Notes: a model not told the origin generated them from the letters alone. Shown: positions 44,101-57,274, counted from the first letter of the stretch. The stretch: DNA of 64,000 bases from Zoogloeaceae bacterium (GCA_024235635.1 JACKMA010000001.1:868001-932000), one strand, 5' to 3'. Program-made: numbers and translations.

Positions 44101-44535
44101 ATGAATCCGCAACCCAAGGCCGCCCGCCGCCGTGCGGTCGGCTTCACCCTGCTCGAACTGCTGGTGGTGATGGTCATCCTCGGCATGCTTGCCGGCTACG
44201 TCGCGCCCAAGTACTTCGCGCAGATCGGCAAGTCCGAAACCAATACCGCCCGTGCCCAGATCGAAGCCCTGGAAAAGGCGCTCGACATGTTCCGCATCGA
44301 TACCGGCCGCTACCCCACCAGCGAGGAAGGCCTGCTGGCACTGATGCAGCAGCCCGCCGACGAAAACCGCTGGAGCGGGCCCTACCTGAAGAAGGACCTG
44401 CCGCGCGACCCCTGGGGCCGCCCGTACATCTACCGTCAGCCCGGCAGCCAGGGCGATTACGAATTGTTCAGCCTGGGCAAGGACGGACGCCCGGGCGGAA
44501 GCGCCGAAGCCGCCGACGTGCGCGGCGGCGGCTGA
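44101..44535 (+). CDS. gspG: GspG-type major pseudopilin
   Basis: A 144-residue pseudopilin. RRRAVGFTLLELLVVMVILGMLAG is split here by the prepilin-peptidase site G/FTLLE with Glu +5. The C-terminal region shows the GspG hallmarks ALDMFRIDTGRYPTSEEGLLALM and PRDPWGRPYIYRQPG. GspG forms the core of the T2SS pseudopilus. It opens the plus-strand arm of the secretion cluster and is followed 3 bases later by gspF. Confidence 0.95.
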   Translation: MNPQPKAARRRAVGFTLLELLVVMVILGMLAGYVAPKYFAQIGKSETNTARAQIEALEKALDMFRIDTGRYPTSEEGLLALMQQPADENRWSGPYLKKDLPRDPWGRPYIYRQPGSQGDYELFSLGKDGRPGGSAEAADVRGGG

Positions 44536-44538
44536 ACC

Positions 44539-45723
44539 ATGCTGTTCAACGTGCGCGCGCTCGACGCCCGGGCGCGCATCGTCTCGCTGCCGATCGAGGC
44601 CGCCAGCGGCAAGGAGGCGCTGCAGGCGGTCGCAGCGCAGGGCCTGCACGGACTGTCCGCCCGCCCGGCGCTGCGGCTGGCGTCAGCGCCACGCGGCGGC
44701 GGCCTGCCGATCACGCTGTTCAGCCAGGAACTCGCCACCTTGCTGTCGGCCGGCCTGCCGCTGGTCGAGGCGGTGGAGGGTCTTGCCGACAAGGAAGACA
44801 ACGCGGCGGCACGCAAGGTCTTCGAGCAACTCACCCGCAGCCTCTACGAGGGCAAATCCTATTCGCAGGCGGTCGAGCAGCATCCGACGGTATTCCCGGA
44901 ACTCTACGTCGCGCTGATGCGCTCCGCCGAACGCACCGGCGACCTGCCGCGGGCGCTGCGTCGCTACGTCGCCTATCGCGAGCAGACCGACCAGGTCCGC
45001 AAGAAACTGGTGTCGGCGTCGATCTACCCGGCGGTGCTGCTGCTGGTCGGGACCGCGGTGTTGCTGTTCCTGGTCGGTTACGTGGTGCCGCGCTTCAGCC
45101 AGGTCTATGAGGACATGCGCGGCAACCTGCCCTTGCTGTCACAGATGCTGCTGGCCTGGGGCAAGTTCATGCATGGCCATCAGGTCGAACTCCTGCTGGC
45201 GTCGATCGCGGGCATCGTTGCGAGCGTCGTCGCCTGGCGCCAGGGCGGCATACGCACGCGCCTCGGCCTGTGGGCCGAATCGCTGCCGGGGATCGCGCGC
45301 CGGCTGCTGGTGTATCGGCTGGCGCGGCTGTATCGCTCGCTCGGCATCCTGCTGCGAGGCGGCATTCCGGTGCTCGAGTCGATCCGCATGGCGCGCGGTC
45401 TGGTGCCCGGGGCACTGCGCGACCGGTTGGACGCGGCCGCCGACGAGATCCGGCAGGGGGTCGCGGTCTCGCAGGCGCTCGACGGCCACGGCCTGACGAC
45501 GCCGATCGCGCAGCGCATGCTGCGCGCCGGCGAGAAGTCCGGCAACCTCGGCGAAATGATGGAGAAGAGCGCCGATTTTCACGACGAGGAGATCACGCGC
45601 TGGATCGACTGGTTCGTCAAGCTGATCGAACCGGTGATGATGACGGTGATCGGCGGCGTCATCGGCGTCATCGTCGTGCTGATGTACATTCCGATCTTCG
45701 AACTGGCCGGCAGCATCCAGTAG
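44539..45723 (+). CDS. gspF: GspF-type inner-membrane platform protein
   Basis: A 394-residue platform protein with two T2SSF domains. ITLFSQELATLLSAGLPLVEAVEGLA and YRLARLYRSLGILLRGGIPVLESI are the duplicated signature; three membrane helices are visible, the last at the C-terminus (VMMTVIGGVIGVIVVLMYIPIF). Length is normal. It is convergent with the NtrC-type regulator gene. Confidence 0.95.
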   Translation: MLFNVRALDARARIVSLPIEAASGKEALQAVAAQGLHGLSARPALRLASAPRGGGLPITLFSQELATLLSAGLPLVEAVEGLADKEDNAAARKVFEQLTRSLYEGKSYSQAVEQHPTVFPELYVALMRSAERTGDLPRALRRYVAYREQTDQVRKKLVSASIYPAVLLLVGTAVLLFLVGYVVPRFSQVYEDMRGNLPLLSQMLLAWGKFMHGHQVELLLASIAGIVASVVAWRQGGIRTRLGLWAESLPGIARRLLVYRLARLYRSLGILLRGGIPVLESIRMARGLVPGALRDRLDAAADEIRQGVAVSQALDGHGLTTPIAQRMLRAGEKSGNLGEMMEKSADFHDEEITRWIDWFVKLIEPVMMTVIGGVIGVIVVLMYIPIFELAGSIQ

Positions 45724-45859
45724 CGATCACCGCTCGCCGCGGCAGGCCGCAGGTGCCGACATCGAGCCCGGACGGTGGCGTGCGCAAACGCCGCGAAGGC
45801 ATCGACGGACGGCCGCGACATCAACGATCGACCGCGGCCGGCTGGCCACGGCGTCAGGC

Positions 45860-47291
<1,432 letters not shown>

Positions 47292-47299
<8 letters not shown>

Positions 47300-48845
47300 T
47301 GCCGGCCTCCGCGTTGCCAAAGTTGATTTCCACACGAGTCCCGGCGCCCAGGCGGCTCTTGAACGAGATGTCGCCGCCGAGCCGATCGATGATCCGCCGT
47401 GCCAGCGGCAGCCCGATGCCGAGTCCGGTGCTCTTGGTGGTGAAGAAGGGCTTGAAGATCTGTGCCATCTGCTCGGGCGTCATGCCCGGGCCGCTGTCCT
47501 CGACGACCAGGCGCAACGGGCGGCGGCCGGACTGGCCGTCGATCGTCACCCGCAGCATGCCGCCGCGCGGCATCGCCTCGAGGGCGTTCGACAGCACCGT
47601 ATGGGCCAGCTGCGAGACCACTGCGCGGCTGCCGGAGATGACCGGCACGACCTCGCCGCGCTGGGTCAGGACCACGTCGACCCGCTGCTTCTCCATGTGC
47701 GTGCGCATGCCGGCCAGGCATTCGTGCACGACCGCCCCGACGTCGACCGCCTCGTCGGTGTGGGAGTTGATCGGTCCGGCGTAGATCAGGAGTTCCTTCA
47801 GCCAGCGCCCGAGCCGGTCGGACTGGCGGATGATCGATTCGAGATTGCGCTTGAGGCCGGCGCCGTCGCTGTCCATGGCCAGTTCGGCACTGGACCGTAT
47901 CGCCGCCAGCGGATTGCGGATGCCATGGGCGACGGCCGCCGACATCTCGCCGATCACCATCAGGTTTTCGGCATCGATCAACCGGGCCTGCTGCTGGTCG
48001 ATCAGTCGCTCGCCGCGGCGTGCGATCCAGACCAGCGCAGCAAACAACACGACGCCGCTGAACAAGGCCAGCGTCCATACCAGAATCTTGCCGGTGAACA
48101 AGGTCTGGCGCAGCGACTTGGGTTGCTTGTAGACCTCCACCACCGACGCCACCTCGCCGTTCATGTCGAACAGCGGGATGTACTCCTCGACGAAGTAGCT
48201 GCTGTCGTCGCCGGTATAGCCGTGGTCCATGCGACGCACCTCTTCGCCGAACGGGGCAAAGCTGTGATTGACCGTGAGCTTCTTCTGCCGGAATGCGCGC
48301 TCCAGCTCCTGATTCGAATTTTCCGGTTGTCCGAGTTCCCCGACTGCCGTGGACCACACCAGTTCGCGTGCCCGCGAATAGACCTTGACCAGCACCACGT
48401 CGGGCAGCATCGCAACGTGGGACAGGAATTCCGCACGGGCCGCAGCGGCCCGCTCGGCCGACACCTCGAAGCGGTCCGCGTCGAAATGCGGATCCAGGAT
48501 CTGACCGAGGGTCAGCTGGCCGATCATGCCGCCGTGCAAGACTTCGGTATCGGCCAGGTTGCCGATGAACTCGCTGGTGAGTGTGGCGTCGTGGCGCAGG
48601 ATGGCCTCGCCGACGAAGTGGGACAGCAGCGCCGCGAAGCCGGCACTCACCATCATCACCGCCACGAAACTGGCGGCGGCAAACCATTTCAGCAGTCGGA
48701 ACCGGTCCGGGGACTGGTCGGCCTGGCGCGATGCCGCGTCGGCGGCACCCGGCAGCATGTCGGCCGCGCCCCCCTGTGGCGCCGACCCTGCTTCCGCGTT
48801 CGAACGCCCGCCCTTGAGCCAGCCGTTCAATATCGACAACTCCAT
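47292..48845 (-). CDS. Membrane sensor histidine kinase (partner of NtrC-type regulator)
   Basis: A 517-residue kinase with two membrane helices (about residues 55-80 and 262-285) around a ~180-residue periplasmic sensor domain. The HisKA domain has AAVAHGIRNPLAAIRSS (His near 307) and the HATPase has SNALEAMPRGG, DSGPGM and GLGIGLPLAR. The periplasmic domain is acidic in places and could sense a metal or redox signal. The frame overlaps the regulator by 8 bases. Its layout resembles MnxS/PilS-type kinases; this is an inference. Confidence 0.9.
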
Positions 48846-49074
48846 CCTTCCATGCCCTCCGCTGGGGTGCCATGGCCTACGCCACGGGTGTTTTCAGGTG
48901 GTCGTTTCGCTGCAGGTGCACCACCTACTTTGCTCCGATTCTGGACCAAAAACGTTGATCCCGCTCACATTTTGTTGCGAAAACACGGCCCCTGGCCGCC
49001 CCCCCGGGGGCCGATATGCCATGTGGAACCAAAAATTCTCGCGACGGCCCGAATGGCCCATGGACATTGACATA

Positions 49075-49698
49075 TCACGGCCTGCTGATATGTGAACCGT
49101 CGGCCGGATCGGCCGTCGGCGTATCCACATGGGCGCCCGGTCGGTACAGATGCCGCTCGTCCCGCCTCGCGGGGGCACCCCCATCGCCTTCCCGCGCCGC
49201 AGCACGACGAACCGCGAAGCGCCAGTCGGCATAGCTGCGGGCCGCTTCGAAGGCGTCCTCGTCGTGCGCGAAGCCAGCGCGCTTGAGCGGCGGGCGCTGC
49301 GACCGACTATGGACGCCGAGCACATGGCCGTCCTCGTCGGTGATCAGCGCCCACGGCTGACCGTCGCCGACCGGGTCGGCATAGATCCGCCGCAGATGGC
49401 GCTGTACGGCCACGCCGCGGCTGTCGTGCAACAGCGCTTCGAGACTCGTCGGCAACTGACCGAAGACCGGTCCGCTGCGCTGGTACGACAGCAGTGCCAG
49501 CCGGATCTGACGCCCGGCGAACAGCAGCTGGCGCTCGGCTTCGCGCTGGCTGGCGAGCTGCCACGACAGCCCCAGCCAGGCCAGTGAGGCACCGAGCAGG
49601 GCCACCCCGAGCAGCAGCGCAACGTAGGTGAATCCGGCCGATCGGTGTCGCCGCTGCCACGACGTCGGCCGGGACCTCGGCATCGCCGGCGTGGTCAC
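49075..49698 (-). CDS. Minor pseudopilin without Glu at +5
   Basis: A 207-residue protein with a basic head, then RSAGFTYVALLLGVALLGASLA, a prepilin site in which position +5 is Ala. GspK-type tip pseudopilins also lack Glu +5. The rest is soluble with an Arg-rich tail. The GTG start overlaps the stop of the preceding pseudopilin (GTGA). It is the last gene of the minus-strand secretion unit. Confidence 0.72.
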   Translation of the reverse strand: MTTPAMPRSRPTSWQRRHRSAGFTYVALLLGVALLGASLAWLGLSWQLASQREAERQLLFAGRQIRLALLSYQRSGPVFGQLPTSLEALLHDSRGVAVQRHLRRIYADPVGDGQPWALITDEDGHVLGVHSRSQRPPLKRAGFAHDEDAFEAARSYADWRFAVRRAAAREGDGGAPARRDERHLYRPGAHVDTPTADPADGSHISRP

Positions 49699-50066
49699 AG
49701 CTCACCGTAGGCAAGGCCACCGCGGGTGCTGCCTTCGGCGCCACTGCGAATGTCATATATCGCGCCGAGATCCGGTCGGTCCGGTGCCACCAGCAGCCAG
49801 GTCTCGCTGCTCTCGGTCAGCGGATCCACCGGCACGGCCCGCAGGTAGCGACGCTCGACCAACTGTTCGAGCGCATCCGGATAGCGGCCGCGATCGGCAA
49901 AATGCTTGTCCAGCGCATCACGCATCAGCAGCAGGTTCTCGCGCAGAACGTTTTCGCGGGCGCGATCGACGCTGTGCAGGTAGCGCGGCGTCGCGATCGT
50001 CAGTAACAGCGCGATCACGACCATCACCACCAGCATCTCGATCAGCGTGAATCCCCGTTGCCCCAT
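49695..50066 (-). CDS. GspG/GspH-like pseudopilin
   Basis: A 123-residue pseudopilin: MGQRGFTLIEMLVVMVVIALLL has the canonical site with Glu +5. The tail ALDKHFADRGRYPDALEQLVERRYLR and PVDPLT resembles GspG-like proteins. AGGAG stands 8 bases before the ATG at 50066. It lies between two other pseudopilin genes. Confidence 0.88.
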   Translation of the reverse strand: MGQRGFTLIEMLVVMVVIALLLTIATPRYLHSVDRARENVLRENLLLMRDALDKHFADRGRYPDALEQLVERRYLRAVPVDPLTESSETWLLVAPDRPDLGAIYDIRSGAEGSTRGGLAYGEL

Positions 50067-50068
50067 GC

Positions 50069-50548
50069 TCACCACTCCTGGTAGCTGCTGCCGTCGATCG
50101 CTCGCCGCTCGGAGCGCGAAAAGACGTCGAAGACGTCGCTGCCCTCGCGTGGATCGTCGTGGCTGCTGGCGTAGCTGCGCTTGCCCCAGGTCTGCGCCGC
50201 GGGCAGTGTCTTGTCCGGATGCATCGGATCGCGCGGCAGGCGCCGCAGAAAGAAGATGCGTTCGCCGCGGCTGCTGTGCAGGTCGATCGCACCATCGACC
50301 AAGGCTTCGAGCCGGGGCGGGAATCCCGAAGCATCGGCCGGCCTGGCCACCCGACCCAGATCCACCGCCTGCTTGTAGGCATCCAGGGCAGACCTGATCT
50401 CGCGCAGTGCGTGTCGCAGCGCCTGTTCGTTGCTGCGCTGTACCGCCAGTTCGGCCATCGGCAATGCCACCGAGGCCAGTACGCCGACGATGGCCAGCGT
50501 CACCACCAGTTCGATCAGCGTGAAGCCGCCGGCAAGCCTTGCCTTCAT
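50069..50548 (-). CDS. GspG-like pseudopilin (second)
   Basis: A 159-residue pseudopilin starting MKARLAGGFTLIELVVTLAIVGV, with Glu +5. The soluble part contains the RRLPRDPMHPDKTLPA motif of GspG-type proteins. It overlaps the gspD stop codon by four bases and precedes the next pseudopilin by 2 bases. Confidence 0.88.
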   Translation of the reverse strand: MKARLAGGFTLIELVVTLAIVGVLASVALPMAELAVQRSNEQALRHALREIRSALDAYKQAVDLGRVARPADASGFPPRLEALVDGAIDLHSSRGERIFFLRRLPRDPMHPDKTLPAAQTWGKRSYASSHDDPREGSDVFDVFSRSERRAIDGSSYQEW

Positions 50549-52950
50549 GGCACCACCTCGACACTGAACGGTCCGCTCGCCCGCACCGGCAGGCTTTGCT
50601 GCTCGGCACCGACCGGCGCGACGGAAGACAGATGCACCAGGGCTTCGCCGGCCGCCTTGCGCGCCCGCAGGCGCAGGGTCACCAGCTCGCCGCTGCCGCC
50701 GACCGCGCGCCCGTCGTCACGCATCACGCCCATCGCGATGCGCCCGCCAGCCGGATAGACGCGCTGGCGGAAGGCGGTGCCGCCATCGCCGTCGCGCAAC
50801 GCGCTGCCCTCGGTGATCTCGAGCACTTCGAATTCGGCCGGATCGATCCGCATCTGCAACGACGTTGCGGTCAGCGGCGCTTCGCTATCGGACATCAGCG
50901 ACAGGTTGAAGGCCTCGCCAACCCGCACCTGCCGGGGTCCGTGCCAGCTGTAGCGCACCGGCTTGCCACTGGTACCACCCCGTGCCCGTCCGCCGCTCGT
51001 CGTCGGCGTGACAGCCGTCGTCGCCAGCGCCGTCGGGATGGCAGCGGCCGCCGGAGCAGCGACGCCGGCCTCGGACGCCACAGCAGCGGCGCCGGCATCG
51101 TTCATCGCGACCGGCGGAGAAGCATCCCGCGAGGCCGTCATCGCCGCGCTCGCGACCGCCAGCAGCGGGGCACCGCTCGCGCGACCGCGCGCCAGCGGCT
51201 GCGCCACGCGCAGCACGCTGTCGGTGCCCGACCAGATACCGGCCAGACTCATGTCGGGTCGACGCACGTTGCGAACGACGTGTGGCGTGATCAACAGGAC
51301 GACTTCGGTCTTCTTGGCGTCGGCGAGTTCGCTCGAGAACAGCCGGCCGATGCCCGGCAGGTCGCCGAGCAAGGGCACCTTGGTCGCGGTGCGGGTGTCG
51401 TCGTCGCGCAGCAGGCCCATCAGGACCTGGGTCTCGCCGTCGTGCAGGCGCAGCATGGTGTGCGCATTGCGCGTGCTGACCTGGATCGGCGTCGTGCCAT
51501 TGGGTGTCGGCGGCAGGCGACTGAAGGTGCTGACTTCGAGCCCGACGCGGATCGCGACGTCGTCGTCGAGATGCACGGTCGGTTCCACTTCAAGCTTCAG
51601 GCCGACGTCGAGATACTGGATCTGGTCGGTGGTCACCGGCGTGCCGGTCGACGGCGTCACGATCGCCGTCACCACCGGCACCCGGTCGCCAATGTGGACC
51701 TTCGCCTGCTCGCGGCTGCGCACCCGGATCCGCGGGCTGGCCAGGATGTTGGTGTCGCCGTCTTCCTTCTTCAGGTTCAGCACCAGGCCACTGTTGAGGC
51801 CGATGGTGCCGCCGTTGAGGATCTGCGCGTTCTCCAGCGTACCGCCGGGACCGACCAGTTGCGACGGGAACTTGAGGCCCAGTTCGGTCAGCTTGCTGCG
51901 GGTCACCTCGAGCACCTCGACCTCGAGCACGACCTCCGGCTCGGCCAGGTCCTGCGCCGCAATCAGTTTCTCGGCGAGCCGGATCGCTTCCGGCGTGTCG
52001 CGCATCACCAGCAGGTTCAGGCGCTCGTCGATGTAGACGTCGTCGGCCTTGAGGATGGTCTTCAGCATCTGCTGGGTCTGCTTGACGTCGCCGTTGGTGA
52101 GGTAGAAAGGCTTGATCACCAGATCCTGGAATTCCTTCACCTTCTGCGGGGTGTTGGGGTAGATCAGGATCGTGTTCTCGTTGATCAGCCGGCGCTCGAG
52201 CTGGCTTTGCACCAGCAGCAGCTCGATCGCATCCTCGATCGGCACGTCACGCACGAAGATCGTCACGCTGGTGCCGCTGCGCACGTCCTTGTCGAGCAGG
52301 AAATTGATGCCGCTGGCCCGCGACAGCACGTCGAGCACCATCTTCAGCGGTGCGTCGCGGAATTCCAGCGATACCGGCTGGTGCAGCTTCGACCGCATCT
52401 GCGGCAATGACGCGGCCTGGTGCAGCCGCACCCGGTCGATCTCGGCCTTCAGTGCGCGGGCGCCGTCGTGGCTCGGATCGAGGGCCAGCACGTTGGCATT
52501 GAGGCGTTCGGCGGCGTCGACGTCGCCCCGGCCCATCGCCTCGCGTGCCTGGGCATCGATGCCCGACAACACGTCCCGGTTGGCGGCCACCCGCAGGCTT
52601 TCGCGCACCCGCGGATGCTCCGGGTCGATCGCCTGTGCCCGGCGGTAGGCATCGCGCGCACGCTCGCCCTCCCCGGCCATTTCGGCGTCGCGCGCATCGG
52701 CGAGGACGCGCTCGACCGCCAACTGCCGCGCCCGGATCAGCGCGACACGGTAGGACAATTCGCCGGGATGCTCTGCTGCGGCCTGCTGCAACAGCGCCAG
52801 GCCTTCCTCGACCCGACCGTCATCGATCAGCACCAGCCCTTCGTCACGCATCTGGCGGCTGGCGCTGGCGCAGGCGCCGAGCAACATCGCCACCACCAGC
52901 AGCGACGCGAACCGCCCCGCCAGGCGGGGAAGCGAGGACATCGGCTTCAT
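50545..52950 (-). CDS. gspD: GspD-like secretin with TPR head and cohesin-like tail
   Basis: An 801-residue lipoprotein secretin. The lipobox is LLGAC (Cys 27). Residues ~30-180 form helical TPR-like repeats. An N-domain (VSLEFRDAPLKMVLDVLSRASGINFLLD) leads into the secretin domain with NILASPRIRVRSREQAKVHIGDRVP broken by the usual loops and VPLLGDLPGIGRLFSS. After an Ala/Pro/Thr linker, residues ~680-800 resemble a cohesin domain (VRVGEAFNLSLMSDSE, FEVLEI). This is the atypical GspD form of T2SS variants, not the standard N0-N3 one. Confidence 0.92.
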   Translation of the reverse strand: MKPMSSLPRLAGRFASLLVVAMLLGACASASRQMRDEGLVLIDDGRVEEGLALLQQAAAEHPGELSYRVALIRARQLAVERVLADARDAEMAGEGERARDAYRRAQAIDPEHPRVRESLRVAANRDVLSGIDAQAREAMGRGDVDAAERLNANVLALDPSHDGARALKAEIDRVRLHQAASLPQMRSKLHQPVSLEFRDAPLKMVLDVLSRASGINFLLDKDVRSGTSVTIFVRDVPIEDAIELLLVQSQLERRLINENTILIYPNTPQKVKEFQDLVIKPFYLTNGDVKQTQQMLKTILKADDVYIDERLNLLVMRDTPEAIRLAEKLIAAQDLAEPEVVLEVEVLEVTRSKLTELGLKFPSQLVGPGGTLENAQILNGGTIGLNSGLVLNLKKEDGDTNILASPRIRVRSREQAKVHIGDRVPVVTAIVTPSTGTPVTTDQIQYLDVGLKLEVEPTVHLDDDVAIRVGLEVSTFSRLPPTPNGTTPIQVSTRNAHTMLRLHDGETQVLMGLLRDDDTRTATKVPLLGDLPGIGRLFSSELADAKKTEVVLLITPHVVRNVRRPDMSLAGIWSGTDSVLRVAQPLARGRASGAPLLAVASAAMTASRDASPPVAMNDAGAAAVASEAGVAAPAAAAIPTALATTAVTPTTSGGRARGGTSGKPVRYSWHGPRQVRVGEAFNLSLMSDSEAPLTATSLQMRIDPAEFEVLEITEGSALRDGDGGTAFRQRVYPAGGRIAMGVMRDDGRAVGGSGELVTLRLRARKAAGEALVHLSSVAPVGAEQQSLPVRASGPFSVEVVP

Positions 52951-53465
52951 AGTGCGGCTCCGGCGGCAATCGACTGGCGGGCGTTCAGTGGCAGATAGGT
53001 CAATCGGATCTCGCGCGCCTCGACGCTGTCGATGCGATATTGCTGGTCGATGACGTCGCCCGGATGGACTGCGATCAGACGATCTCCGAGCGAAACGTAG
53101 GCCCTCAGCACGCCCCCTTCGAGCAGCTTGCCGACGTACTTGAACGGCACCTGCGGCACCCGCGGCGGCGGCGGCGGGGCCGGCGGTGGTGGGGGCGGCG
53201 GCGGTGGCGGCGGCGCGGCAAAGCTCTTGCCGCGGAACATCGCGCCGCCAGCCGGCACCTGCCTGGATGCGGGAAACTCGATCACCGGCACCGGCGTGTC
53301 GTCGACGAAGGCACGCTCGCCCACTGCCGGCAGGTGGGCCGCGGCATGCGCAGGCATCCAGGCGTCGGTATCCGGATCGTCGGCGGGCAGGAACTCGGAA
53401 CCCAGCGCAAATAGCGCCGAGGCGCCGAGAAACAGCAGCCAGAATCGCCTGCGATCGATGGCCAC
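52947..53465 (-). CDS. GspC/PilP-like inner-membrane protein with polyproline stretch
   Basis: A 172-residue protein with one N-terminal membrane helix (FWLLFLGASALFALG), a run of eleven Pro plus five more after an Ala, and a C-terminal domain (VPFKYVGKLLEGGVLRAYVSLGDRLIAVHPGDVIDQQYRIDSVEA) of the HR/PilP type that contacts the secretin. Its stop overlaps the gspD start (ATGA). Confidence 0.8.
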   Translation of the reverse strand: MAIDRRRFWLLFLGASALFALGSEFLPADDPDTDAWMPAHAAAHLPAVGERAFVDDTPVPVIEFPASRQVPAGGAMFRGKSFAAPPPPPPPPPPPAPPPPPRVPQVPFKYVGKLLEGGVLRAYVSLGDRLIAVHPGDVIDQQYRIDSVEAREIRLTYLPLNARQSIAAGAAL

Positions 53466-53466
53466 G

Positions 53467-54012
53467 CTACATCCTCGCCATATACAGGTTGAGCCTTACC
53501 TGCGCATCGAGCCGGCTGTGGCTGATGCCTTGCCGGGCGAATCCGAGTTCGTCGACGGCCAGCGTCGGTACGGACCGCAGGACCTGATCGACGAATCCGC
53601 GAATCTGGGTGTATTGCCCGCTCAGCGGCACCAGCACCTGATAGCTGATCAGGCCGGCGCGGCGATCATCGGCCACGGCATAGTCGCCACGGCGCACCTC
53701 GAGGCCGAAGTCGCCGGCCGCGGCATACACCTGCTCGAGCAGATGGGGCGCCTGTTCGCGGTCGGGGAAATGTTCGTAGAAGCTCGCCAGCTGTTCCTCG
53801 ACCGTCTGGACCGGCTTCTCCGGCTTGGGTGCCTGAGCTCGCTGTTGCGCCTCGACGAGCGCGAGCCTGGCCTGTTCCAGCTCGCGCTTGGCGGGCAGCA
53901 GCGAGCCGACGCCGGCAACCAGCGCACAGGCCAGCAAGCCTGCGCCGATCGCGCCGGCGGAACCGGCGTGATGACAGTGTTCGGCCAGTCTCAGTCTATT
54001 GATTGCGGTCAT
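53467..54012 (-). CDS. PilO-like inner-membrane assembly protein
   Basis: A 181-residue protein with one membrane helix near residues 20-38, a Glu/Gln-rich coiled coil and a C-terminal ferredoxin-like PilO/GspM-type domain (ISYQVLVPLSGQYTQIRGFVDQVLR). It overlaps the PilN-like gene by 17 bases. Confidence 0.8.
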   Translation of the reverse strand: MTAINRLRLAEHCHHAGSAGAIGAGLLACALVAGVGSLLPAKRELEQARLALVEAQQRAQAPKPEKPVQTVEEQLASFYEHFPDREQAPHLLEQVYAAAGDFGLEVRRGDYAVADDRRAGLISYQVLVPLSGQYTQIRGFVDQVLRSVPTLAVDELGFARQGISHSRLDAQVRLNLYMARM

Positions 54013-54553
54013 GGTTCTGCCTCCACACTGCACTCAGGCTGAAGCGCACCGGCTGGTCCGGGTCCTCGAGCACCACTTCGTGGTTGATCAGGGCCACGTC
54101 CACCAGCATCGGCGAGGCCGCGAGCCGTGCGTTGTAGCTCAGCATGGCGCGCAGATCGCGCGCCTGGCCTTCGATGCGCACCACCTTCTTGTTGGGGTCG
54201 GGCGACAGCACGGTGATCGCGACGTCGTTGCCGTCCGCCGCTTCGATCTCGGCGAGCAGTTCGCCCCAGGGGATTGCCAGGCGGTCGGCGACCGCCTGCG
54301 CGCCCTCCAACCTGTCGCGCTCGACGCGCGCAGCCTTCTTGCGTGCGTCGGCGGCTCGCCGCCCGGCCTGCTCGGCGCTCGGACGCAGCGATTCGATGCG
54401 CGCCAGCACGACGCGCTCGCGGTCTATCTGCTGATTCACCTCGACCAGATCGGCGAGTACCAGACCACAGGCCGCAAATCCCGCCACCAACAGGGCAACG
54501 CCGAAGAGCGAGCTGCGCTGCGGCCGATGGAAGTCGAGCTCCAGGATTTTCAT
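53996..54553 (-). CDS. PilN-like inner-membrane assembly protein
   Basis: A 185-residue protein with a short cytoplasmic head (MKILELDFHRPQRSS), a membrane helix, a coiled coil rich in Arg/Ala and a C-terminal domain (VRIEGQARDLRAMLSYNARLAASP) of the PilN type. The short head would bind the PilM-like protein made just upstream. Confidence 0.82.
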   Translation of the reverse strand: MKILELDFHRPQRSSLFGVALLVAGFAACGLVLADLVEVNQQIDRERVVLARIESLRPSAEQAGRRAADARKKAARVERDRLEGAQAVADRLAIPWGELLAEIEAADGNDVAITVLSPDPNKKVVRIEGQARDLRAMLSYNARLAASPMLVDVALINHEVVLEDPDQPVRFSLSAVWRQNHDRNQ

Positions 54554-55336
54554 GGCGCCCCCGTTCCCCAGGCCATCGCGTAGTCCGAGGTGCCGCCCGC
54601 CGGGACCAGTTTCCATCCCAGAGCCGCGATCCCTTCGAGTTGTTCCGCCGCGATGCGGGGTGCATGGATGATTACTTCCGGCTGCCCGCTGCCGCCGAGC
54701 AGATTCAGTTCCCGTTCGACCAGGGCCCGCAGGCCGGCTTCGTCGACATCGACCGAGCAGTTGCGTACCGACGCCCAGCCACCGCGATTCCCCGCGGCGA
54801 GCGTGACGCGGCCGGGCTCGGCCAGAACGAACAGGAAATTGCGTCGCCCCAGCGGCATCGCCAGGGGATTGAACGCGTGCATCAGATAGGGCTGCACGCC
54901 GGCCAGGCGACAGCCGGATTCACGAGTGACGCGGGAGATGCCCTCGAGCAGTTCGCGGTCGATCGCGCAGGCCATTCGGCCGCGGCCCGTTGGCGCCTCG
55001 TCGAAGCGAATCTCCCAGGCACTGGCCAATTCCCCGTAGACCCGCTCGAAACATGCCCTGGCGTAGCCGGCGAACTCGGCCGGGGAATCGATCTCGGGAT
55101 TCCACGGAATCACCTGGAAGCGCACCCAGTGGCTCGACAGCACGACCTTGAGCCGCCCGCGAACCGACCGATCGCCCTGCAGCATCGACGACAGTCCCTC
55201 GAGCACGAAGCGCCAGCCGTCGGCATCGCCCGCAGCAGGGCTGAGGTCCGCGCGGCGCCACGCCTCGACCCGGCGGCGCAGTCCGTAGGCGAGCCGTGTC
55301 AGCTCGATCCGGCCCGGTGCCAGCGCGGCGCAGAAT

Positions 55337-55359
<23 letters not shown>
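54550..55359 (-). CDS. PilM/GspL-like cytoplasmic protein
   Basis: A 269-residue actin-fold-like protein with no membrane helix; LKVVLSSHWVRFQVIPW and FLFVLAEPGRVTLAAG are its recognisable strands. It takes the place of the GspL cytoplasmic domain. I chose the GTG at 55359 with GGAG 7 bases upstream; it overlaps the end of gspE by 23 bases. Nucleotide-binding residues cannot be confirmed by eye. Confidence 0.72.
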
Positions 55360-57040
<1,681 letters not shown>

Positions 57041-57127
57041 GGCGTCCGCCGCTACCGCCGCAGCCTCCCCTGAACTGAATCCTTGGCATTTTCTGACCCC
57101 CGATTATTGACATGGCGAGGACCTCGA

Positions 57128-57143
57128 AGCCAGAAACATGCCA
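57128..57143 (-). promoter_or_regulatory. Sigma-54 promoter of gspE operon
   Basis: Minus-strand TGGCATGTTTCTGGCT has GG and GC at the -24/-12 spacing and shares TGGCATG with the oxidase promoter. The start of transcription is predicted near 57117, about 77 bases before the gspE ATG. Confidence 0.72.
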
Positions 57144-57211
57144 CGCCTCGATACCGTTCCAAGCATCGGTTTTTTATGGTTTACCCACACGAAAACCGAA
57201 TTACTCAAATG

Positions 57212-57248
57212 TGGGGAATGGAGTGGGGAATGTCCCCCTGCGATGGGG
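57212..57248. promoter_or_regulatory. G-tract dyad, second copy of candidate enhancer
   Basis: TGGGGAA (57212) then TGGGGA-ATG-TCCCC (57224-57237) and CCCCT-GCGA-TGGGG (57235-57248). The order and spacing repeat those of the oxidase upstream region; the central dyad is about 114 bases before the predicted gspE start. Confidence 0.62.
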
Positions 57249-57274
57249 TCGGCGTGGGCACCGGCGGCGCCGCA

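Noticed and set aside
48855..48870. TGGCACC-like sequence upstream of the sensor kinase as a fourth sigma-54 promoter
   Set aside because: The -12 GC is missing at the right spacing and the site is almost at the start codon.
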